Source of the DNA: Chloroflexota bacterium
GTDB taxonomy: Bacteria; Chloroflexota; Dehalococcoidia; Dehalococcoidales; RBG-16-60-22
Reading direction: 5' to 3'
DNA length: 10,572 nucleotides
NCBI GenBank assembly: GCA_022574315.1
Contig: JACZSH010000044.1
Coordinates: 1 to 10,572 of the forward strand
The position numbers were made by a program, and so were the translations under genes. This document shows positions 6,203-10,572 of the stretch, piece by piece (position 1 is the first letter of the stretch; each line of letters begins with the position of its first letter). The notes under the pieces are model-generated. The model did no database searches. It had not been told where the DNA came from and was given only the letters and a program-made list of their open reading frames with translations.

Positions 6203-7138
6203 ATGCCGTATGGTACCGGGAAATACACTTATGAGCTGGTCGACAACTGGGCCAAAATGCCCGCGGGCTGGTCATTCCGCGACATTGGCGGTATATCCAC
6301 CGATGCCCGGGACCGGGTCTATATCCTGAACCGGAGTGAATACCCCATCGTCGTCCTCGACCGCGCAGGCAACCTGCTGGACAAGTGGGGCAAAGATTTC
6401 TTCAACCGCGCCCACGGCAGCTGCATCGGCCCGGACGGCTCCATTTACTGCACCGACGACCGGAATCACATCGTCGCCCGGTTCACTCCCCAGGGAGAAC
6501 TGTTGGCCACCCTGGGCACCCGGGGACAGGCCAACGATACCGGTTACGTCCGTACCTGGGATTTCTGGGAGAGCCTGGCCACGATACAGTGGGGTGCTCC
6601 CCCCTTCAACCGCCCTACCGGGGTGGCGGTAACTCCCGCCGGCATCATTTACATCGCCGACGGCTACGGTAACGCCCGGGTACATAAATTCAGCCCTGAA
6701 GGCGAATTGCTGCTCTCCTGGGGTGAGCCGGGCGGTGCCCCGGGTCAGTTCCGCCTCCCCCACAATATCTGGGTGGATAAACAGGAACGGGTCTGGATTT
6801 CCGACCGTGAAAACAGCCGCATCCAGATATTCGATTCCGAAGGAAAGTTCCTCGACGAGTGGACGGACGTTATCCGCCCGACCGATGTTTTCATCGATGA
6901 TGATGACGTCGTCTATATTTCTGAATTCAGCCTGCGGGTAAGTATCTACACCATCGATGGCAAACTGCTGTCGCGCGTGTCCAACCAGAGCCACGACAAA
7001 GAGACCGCCCTCTTCCACGCCCCCCACGCCCTGGCCGTGGACGCGCACGGCGACCTCTACGTCGGGGAGGTCTCCCTGACTAACGCCGGGGTCGATAAAG
7101 GCGCCCGGACAATCCAGAAATTTGCCCGGATAAAATAA
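6203..7138 (+). CDS. NHL-repeat beta-propeller, peptidyl-hydroxyglycine amidating lyase (PAL)-like
   Basis: A 311-residue six-bladed NHL-type beta-propeller. Residues 136-215 closely follow the eukaryotic peptidylglycine alpha-amidating lyase domain: PTGVAV, ADGYGNARV (152-160), PGQFRLPHNI and DRENSRIQIFD. The positions known as zinc ligands and catalytic residues in rat PAL have counterparts here: His71 (AHG), His187 (LPHN), His275 (APHA), Tyr155, Arg202 and probably Arg44 (family mapping from memory). PAL cleaves peptidyl-alpha-hydroxyglycine to an amide plus glyoxylate. The disulfide cysteines of the animal enzyme are absent, no signal peptide is visible, and no copper monooxygenase partner is nearby. 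The in vivo reaction is therefore probably different, perhaps a metal-dependent lyase or lactonase on a small carboxylic acid (inference). ATG 6203 has AAGGAGG (6186-6192) 10 nt upstream. It lies between the SDR and kinase genes in a likely operon. Confidence 0.88.
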   Translation: MPYGTGKYTYELVDNWAKMPAGWSFRDIGGISTDARDRVYILNRSEYPIVVLDRAGNLLDKWGKDFFNRAHGSCIGPDGSIYCTDDRNHIVARFTPQGELLATLGTRGQANDTGYVRTWDFWESLATIQWGAPPFNRPTGVAVTPAGIIYIADGYGNARVHKFSPEGELLLSWGEPGGAPGQFRLPHNIWVDKQERVWISDRENSRIQIFDSEGKFLDEWTDVIRPTDVFIDDDDVVYISEFSLRVSIYTIDGKLLSRVSNQSHDKETALFHAPHALAVDAHGDLYVGEVSLTNAGVDKGARTIQKFARIK

Positions 7139-7200
7139 TCAAACCAGGCATCAGGAGCAGAAGGTTGTCTGGGCAAAATAATAAAACCGGGCATCAGGAG
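7132..7200 (+). repeat. 26-nt near-perfect direct repeat around the kinase leader
   Basis: Copy 1 (7132-7157) and copy 2 (7175-7200) match at 24 of 26 positions, with a 43-bp period. Copy 1 includes the last codons and stop of the PAL-like gene and a CAGGAG element. Copy 2 supplies the AGGAG (7196-7200) actually placed 8 nt before the kinase ATG. It looks like a local tandem duplication of the gene junction that left a spare ribosome binding site. Confidence 0.75.
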
Positions 7201-7208
7201 AGTGCATC

Positions 7209-8198
7209 ATGTTTGACATCATCGGCTTCGGAGAAGCCCAGCTCAGGCTCAGCACTGCCCATTTCCAGCGGCTTGAGCAGGCCACCAGCTTTGACGCCAC
7301 CATCGGCGGCGCCGAACTCAACGTCATGGTCACCGCCCGCCGCCTCGGCCTCAAGACCTCCTACGTCACCCGGCTGCCCCGGAACCCGCTGGGCAGGATG
7401 GTACAGAACAAGGCACGAGAGCAGGGCGTTGATACCTCAAATATTATCTGGTCGGACAGTGACCGGCTCGGCGTTTACTTCCTCGAGTTTGGCGCCCTCC
7501 CTCGCCCCAGTGCCATCATCTACGACCGCACCAACTCGGCCATCGCCCGCATTCAGCCCGGTATGCTCGACTGGGACAGCATCTTTTCAGAAGTAAGGGC
7601 CTTCCATATCACCGGCATTACCCCCGCCCTGAGCCAGGGAGCTATGGCAGTTTCCACGGAAGCTATGCGCCGGGCAAAAGAGAAAGGTCTCCAGGTCAGC
7701 TTCGACCTTAATTACCGCGCCAAGCTCTGGACCCAGGAGCAGGCTAAAGCCGGCCTCAGCCCCCTCATGGAATACGTCGACCTGCTGATTACCACGGAGG
7801 AAGATACGGCCCGTGTTTTCGGGATTGAGGGCAAGGACTGGTCTGAGGTGGCGCACCAGCTGGCGGCTACTTTTGGTTTCAAGATGGTGGCAATCACCCT
7901 GCGGGAAAACGTCACCGTGTGGCGGAACAACTGGACGGCGATAGTCCTGAAAGACAACCGGATTTACCAAGACCGCACTTATGACGTCGAGGTCGTCGAC
8001 CGCGTCGGCAGCGGGGATGCCTTCGCCGGTGGCTTCCTTTACAGCTACCTCAGCGGTAACGATGTCCAGGTGGCGCTCCGGTACGGGAATGCCGCCGCCG
8101 TGCTCAAGCACTCCTGCACCAGCGACCTGGCCTGGTTTACCCTGGAAGAGGTCGAGAAACTCATCCAGAGTCAGGGCGACCTCCGCATAAGCCGTTAG
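7209..8198 (+). CDS. PfkB-family carbohydrate kinase, probable 2-keto-3-deoxygluconate kinase
   Basis: Cytoplasmic ATP-dependent sugar kinase of the ribokinase fold, 329 residues. N-terminal substrate-binding GGAELNV (33-39), the SFDLNYRAKLW stretch (164-174) and the PfkB signature DRVGSGDAFAGG (264-275, catalytic base Asp270) are present. DLNYR plus Tyr90, Tyr105, Arg107 and Arg170 resemble KDG kinases, which make 2-keto-3-deoxy-6-phosphogluconate for a downstream aldolase. That aldolase is not in this window. Fructokinase or another keto-sugar kinase is the main alternative. ATG 7209 is preceded by AGGAG at 8 nt, within the second copy of a direct repeat. It is the last gene of the SDR/PAL-like/kinase unit and converges on the second MFS gene. 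Confidence 0.87.
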   Translation: MFDIIGFGEAQLRLSTAHFQRLEQATSFDATIGGAELNVMVTARRLGLKTSYVTRLPRNPLGRMVQNKAREQGVDTSNIIWSDSDRLGVYFLEFGALPRPSAIIYDRTNSAIARIQPGMLDWDSIFSEVRAFHITGITPALSQGAMAVSTEAMRRAKEKGLQVSFDLNYRAKLWTQEQAKAGLSPLMEYVDLLITTEEDTARVFGIEGKDWSEVAHQLAATFGFKMVAITLRENVTVWRNNWTAIVLKDNRIYQDRTYDVEVVDRVGSGDAFAGGFLYSYLSGNDVQVALRYGNAAAVLKHSCTSDLAWFTLEEVEKLIQSQGDLRISR

Positions 8199-8210
8199 CT
8201 CTCTGGTGAT

Positions 8211-8236
8211 GAAAAAATAAACGAACGGCGGTGCCG
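8211..8236 (-). terminator. Possible terminator of the second MFS gene
   Basis: On the minus strand a short CGGC/GCCG stem (8236-8226) with a 3-nt loop is followed by a T-rich tail (8225-8211). It lies just after the stop codon at 8248. The 4-bp stem is weak, so confidence is low. Confidence 0.3.
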
Positions 8237-8247
8237 AAAGCTCCGGG

Positions 8248-9495
8248 TCAGGACTGGCGCGGGTGTTTTTTATAAGCCGGGAGTATCGCCACCGCCGCCA
8301 TACCCAGCAAACCGGCGGCCACTGCCGCCAGGACACTCCACGTGTAGACTCCGGTCAGGTCAAACAGCGCCCCCCCCAGCCAGCCTCCCAGCGCCATTCC
8401 GCCCATCGCCCCCGCTACCTGCCACGAGAAGATGGCTTGCAGAGGAGCCTCGGTTCCGTAGTACTGGCGGTTGAAGATCGGGAAACCCACCATCTCGCCG
8501 CCGTAGCCGAGGCCGAAGAGCACCGCGAAAGAATAGAATGACGCCACGTCCCGCGCGTTCAGCAGAAGCAGCGTGGGCAGGGTTTGCAGCAGTAAAGCCA
8601 GAAACAGGGTGACCCGGCCCCCTTTCGCCTCCGCCAGCAGAGACATCCCCAGCCGGCTCACCATAGAAGTAGCCGCTGCCATGCTCAAAACACCGGCGGC
8701 AGTTACTCCGGAGAGACCGGCGAACGTCGCCATGGAAACCATGTGGGCAAGCGGGATGGAATGCCCCACGCAACCCAGGAGATGTATCGCCGTCAGTCCC
8801 CAGAAGCTGGACATCATGGTTACCTGTCGCAGATTAAGACTGCTGACCGGGGAGGCGGACGTAATCGGCGCTAAGTGGTCAAATTCTTCCCCGTAGGGTT
8901 TCAGGTTCTTGTCCCGGGGGCGGTCTCTGAGATAAAGGCTGGCTACCAGCATCAGGGCTCCACTGCCGAGGCCAAAGGCGACAAACGTCTCGCTCCAGCC
9001 GATGGTTTCCAGTGACCAGCGTAACAGCGGCATGAATACCGCCGGGCCCAGGCTGGTGCTTACCCACATGATACCCATCGCCAGGCCCAGTCTGGCATGA
9101 AACCAGCGACTCAGCACCACCGGAAGCACGCTCACGAATGCCGAAGCACCCACCCCACCCACCAGCACCCCGTAGTAAAGGTGAAACTGCCAGAGCTCGG
9201 TGATGGTCGCCGTCAGCAGCAGCCCGATGGTAAGAACGATTGTTCCGACCACGGCGATGCTTCGAATACCCGTCTTTTCCGCTATCCGACCGGCGATGAG
9301 CACCGTCGGAATTCCGATCAGAAACTGGAGACTGTAGGCGAAAGACACCGCCCCCCGGCTCCAGCCGTATTCTTCCACCAGGGGATCAATCATCACTCCG
9401 AAGGCAAACCTGGCCGCCGAACTTATCCCCAGCACCACCATGGTACCGCCCAGGATAATCCAGGCATAGTGCGGCCGTCTCCCGGTAAAGCGCAT
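8248..9495 (-). CDS. MFS transporter, monocarboxylate/OFA-like (second copy)
   Basis: A 415-residue, 12-helix inner-membrane carrier from the same branch as the first MFS protein in this window. Both share TELWQ followed by a Tyr-rich helix, a RWF element before the motif with LGLAMGI (135-141; LALGI in the other), and the YGGEM/YGGEV segment after helix 10 (331-335). Helix 1 starts almost at once (YAWIILGG, 10-17). Motif A is degenerate: GRIAEKTGIR (69-78) has Glu in place of the usual Asp and Lys in place of Arg. The second-half equivalent is also poor. Transport of a carboxylate is inferred from the family; the substrate is unknown. ATG 9495 lacks a properly spaced Shine-Dalgarno: a GGAGGGGGTGG tract ends 15 nt upstream, which is too far, and the transcript may be nearly leaderless. 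It is divergent from the acyl-CoA synthetase gene. Confidence 0.92.
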   Translation of the reverse strand: MRFTGRRPHYAWIILGGTMVVLGISSAARFAFGVMIDPLVEEYGWSRGAVSFAYSLQFLIGIPTVLIAGRIAEKTGIRSIAVVGTIVLTIGLLLTATITELWQFHLYYGVLVGGVGASAFVSVLPVVLSRWFHARLGLAMGIMWVSTSLGPAVFMPLLRWSLETIGWSETFVAFGLGSGALMLVASLYLRDRPRDKNLKPYGEEFDHLAPITSASPVSSLNLRQVTMMSSFWGLTAIHLLGCVGHSIPLAHMVSMATFAGLSGVTAAGVLSMAAATSMVSRLGMSLLAEAKGGRVTLFLALLLQTLPTLLLLNARDVASFYSFAVLFGLGYGGEMVGFPIFNRQYYGTEAPLQAIFSWQVAGAMGGMALGGWLGGALFDLTGVYTWSVLAAVAAGLLGMAAVAILPAYKKHPRQS

Positions 9496-9504
9496 GATTT
9501 AAAA

Positions 9505-9534
9505 ATCTTACCACCCCCTCCAGGGGAAAGTCCA
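9505..9534 (-). promoter_or_regulatory. Possible promoter of the second MFS gene, giving a very short leader
   Basis: On the minus strand TGGACT (9534-9529), an 18-bp spacer and an extended -10 TGGTAAGAT (9513-9505) predict a start near 9499, four bases before the ATG. The -35 match is only 4 of 6. No better promoter was seen for this gene. Confidence 0.35.
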
Positions 9535-9546
9535 TTTGGTGTCCGG

Positions 9547-9563
9547 GCCGGTTTTCTGCCGGC
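9547..9563. promoter_or_regulatory. 5-bp stem-loop in the divergent spacer
   Basis: GCCGG (9547-9551) pairs with CCGGC (9559-9563) around a 7-base loop. It lies just upstream of the predicted acyl-CoA synthetase -35 box. It may be chance in G+C-rich DNA or a second regulatory site. Confidence 0.25.
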
Positions 9564-9564
9564 A

Positions 9565-9594
9565 TAGACAAGCCCCGCCCCGTTTGCCTACAAT
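9565..9594 (+). promoter_or_regulatory. Predicted promoter of the acyl-CoA synthetase gene
   Basis: TAGACA (9565-9570, 5 of 6 to consensus) and TACAAT (9589-9594, 5 of 6) are separated by 18 bp. The predicted start is near 9601, with a 47-nt leader. The -10 lies inside the 31-nt inverted repeat. Confidence 0.5.
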
Positions 9595-9607
9595 AGGCTA
9601 TCGGGGC
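9577..9607. promoter_or_regulatory. 31-nt inverted repeat overlapping a predicted -10 box: candidate operator
   Basis: Outer arms GCCCCG (9577-9582) and CGGGGC (9602-9607) and inner arms GCCTA (9586-9590) and TAGGC (9594-9598) are all perfect. They are separated by 3-base spacers of which one base pair also matches, and centred on CAA (9591-9593). In total 12 of 14 arm positions are complementary. It covers the TACAAT box and the predicted start site, the classic place for a repressor. It could instead form a DNA or RNA hairpin. Confidence 0.6.
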
Positions 9608-9647
9608 CGTCGGTAATCGCCGCCCCACAAGGGAGTATCTGATTAAT

Positions 9648-10572
9648 ATGTCCGAGGCAAGACCCTGGCATAAGTTCTGGCCGGAAGACGTTCCGCGCCA
9701 CATTGACTACCCGGAAGTACCCCTCTTTGAGCTGTTAGCCGGCAGCGCCCGCGCCTACCCGGATAACGTTGCCTTCACCTGCCGCGGGCAGAGCCTTACC
9801 TACCGGGCACTGGACACCCTGACCGCCCGGTTTGCCGCCGGACTTCACCGCCTGGGAATTGGCAGAGGCAGCCGCCTGGTGCTGCTGCTGTCCAACAGCC
9901 TGGACTTTGTCATCGCCTACTACGGCATCTTGAAAACGGGCGGCACCGTAGTGCCCGTCAACCCTCTGGACAAACCGCGCGAGGTCGCCTTTTACCTCCG
10001 TGATTCCGCCGCCGCCGGTCTCATCACTACCGGGGAACATTATTCGGCACTTGAAGGAGTCATTGCGGAATGCCGTCTGGAAACGGTGATACTGACCGAT
10101 TCAAAAGTTGTCCAGGGAACGCTCTCCATGCCGGCGATGCTGACCGAAAACGCCCCCGCCGCCGTCGGCGGCAATATCAAACCGAGAGAAGACGTCGCCG
10201 TTCTTCAGTACACCGGCGGCACCACCGGTTTCCCCAAGGGTATCAGGCTGACCCACTATAACCTGGTAGCCAACGCCGTGCAGAACGCTGCCTGGTTCAA
10301 CTGGACGGACCGGGAAACCATCGTCGGCCTGCTGCCCTTTTACCACAGCTGGGGCGCCTGTACCGGTATCAACTCACCGGTTTACTGCGGCGCCCGGGTC
10401 GTCGTCAGCCCCCGGTTCGACCCGCCGGAACTGCTGTCGACCATTGAAAAAGAAAAAGCCACCGTACTTTATGGCGCCACCTCCCTTTTTACCATGCTGG
10501 TCAGCAATCCCCTCCTCACCCAGCACGACCTTTCCAGCCTGAAATCCGTCAAGGCGGGTGACCTGCCCATCC
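9648..10572 (+). CDS. AMP-forming acyl-CoA synthetase/ligase, N-terminal part
   Basis: The frame runs open to the right edge, so 308 residues of a usually 500-570-residue enzyme are visible. It activates a carboxylic acid as acyl-AMP and transfers it to CoA. The adenylate-forming P-loop is YTGGTTGFPKG (188-198). LTYRALD followed by AAGLHRLGI, and YYGILKTGGTVVPVNPL, are standard N-domain segments. LLPFYHSWG (about 228-236) marks the acid-binding region and is typical of long- and medium-chain or aryl acid ligases. The adenylation motifs further on and the C-terminal swivel domain are outside the window. ATG 9648 is the first start in the frame with upstream AAGGGAG (9629-9635); the 12-nt spacing is long. 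It is divergent from the second MFS gene, with a palindrome-covered promoter between them, so it may activate the acid that MFS protein imports (inference). The chain length of its substrate is not predictable. Confidence 0.92.
   Translation, partial: MSEARPWHKFWPEDVPRHIDYPEVPLFELLAGSARAYPDNVAFTCRGQSLTYRALDTLTARFAAGLHRLGIGRGSRLVLLLSNSLDFVIAYYGILKTGGTVVPVNPLDKPREVAFYLRDSAAAGLITTGEHYSALEGVIAECRLETVILTDSKVVQGTLSMPAMLTENAPAAVGGNIKPREDVAVLQYTGGTTGFPKGIRLTHYNLVANAVQNAAWFNWTDRETIVGLLPFYHSWGACTGINSPVYCGARVVVSPRFDPPELLSTIEKEKATVLYGATSLFTMLVSNPLLTQHDLSSLKSVKAGDLPI

Noticed and set aside
6272..7048. 258-codon open frame on the minus strand across the PAL-like gene
   Set aside because: It lies wholly within a well-supported plus-strand gene, has no recognisable domain, and is the kind of antisense frame expected in G+C-rich codon usage.
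8226..8272. Plus-strand terminator for the kinase gene using the T-run at 8264-8271
   Set aside because: The only stem I can draw includes a wobble pair and a loop of about 20 nt, and the T-run lies inside the opposing MFS gene.
7587..8336. 249-codon open frame on the minus strand across the kinase gene and the end of the second MFS gene
   Set aside because: It overlaps the conserved PfkB signature and has no family features of its own.
1..10572. CRISPR arrays, insertion sequences, integrase or attachment sites, tRNA or rRNA genes
   Set aside because: I found no spaced repeat array, transposase-like frame, terminal inverted repeats or cloverleaf-type sequence. Codon use looks uniform across the genes.

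Overview
The window is a compact, gene-dense bacterial segment of fairly high G+C. Most genes are catabolic and belong to families of sugar-acid or keto-acid metabolism. The mix is an enolase-superfamily dehydratase, an MhpD-like hydratase, two monocarboxylate-type MFS carriers, an SDR, a PAL/NHL beta-propeller, a PfkB (KDG-type) kinase and an acyl-CoA synthetase, beside a DMSO-reductase-family molybdoenzyme. This recalls environmental Chloroflexota (Dehalococcoidia/SAR202-like) or Desulfobacterota. That placement is inference from gene content and is weak; no rRNA or tRNA is present to settle it.

Layout. Positions 1-462 hold the 3' end of a molybdopterin oxidoreductase gene (+). Positions 606-1595 encode class II fructose-1,6-bisphosphatase (glpX, +), behind a good sigma70-type promoter and a leader hairpin. 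It converges on a minus-strand pair, transcribed as MhpD-like hydratase (3650-2862) then mandelate racemase/muconate lactonizing enzyme family protein (2751-1624). Divergent from the pair is the first MFS carrier (3750-5117, +). The roughly 100 bp between them hold back-to-back promoters. After a 256-bp gap with an extended -10 promoter comes a probable operon on the plus strand: SDR (5374-6168), PAL-like beta-propeller (6203-7138), PfkB kinase (7209-8198). A second MFS carrier (9495-8248, -) converges on it. A 152-bp divergent spacer with a striking 31-nt inverted repeat leads to an AMP-forming acyl-CoA synthetase gene (9648 to the window end, +), which is cut off.

How the genes may work together (inference). 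The MFS carriers import an organic or sugar acid. The SDR oxidises an alcohol group. The enolase-superfamily enzyme could dehydrate an aldonate-type acid to a 2-keto-3-deoxy acid. The PfkB protein could phosphorylate such an acid, or the fumarylacetoacetase-fold hydratase could act on a keto acid without phosphorylation. The beta-propeller keeps the full residue set of peptidyl-hydroxyglycine amidating lyase but has no monooxygenase partner here, so its substrate is unknown. Fructose bisphosphatase would return triose carbon to hexose phosphates.

The most useful observations concern regulation and gene starts. The only canonical ATG of the first MFS gene lies inside its own predicted -10 box, and a perfect Shine-Dalgarno sits 38 bp further on before CTG/ATT codons. 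A 31-nt inverted repeat covers the predicted -10 of the acyl-CoA synthetase. A 26-nt near-perfect direct repeat duplicates the leader of the kinase gene.
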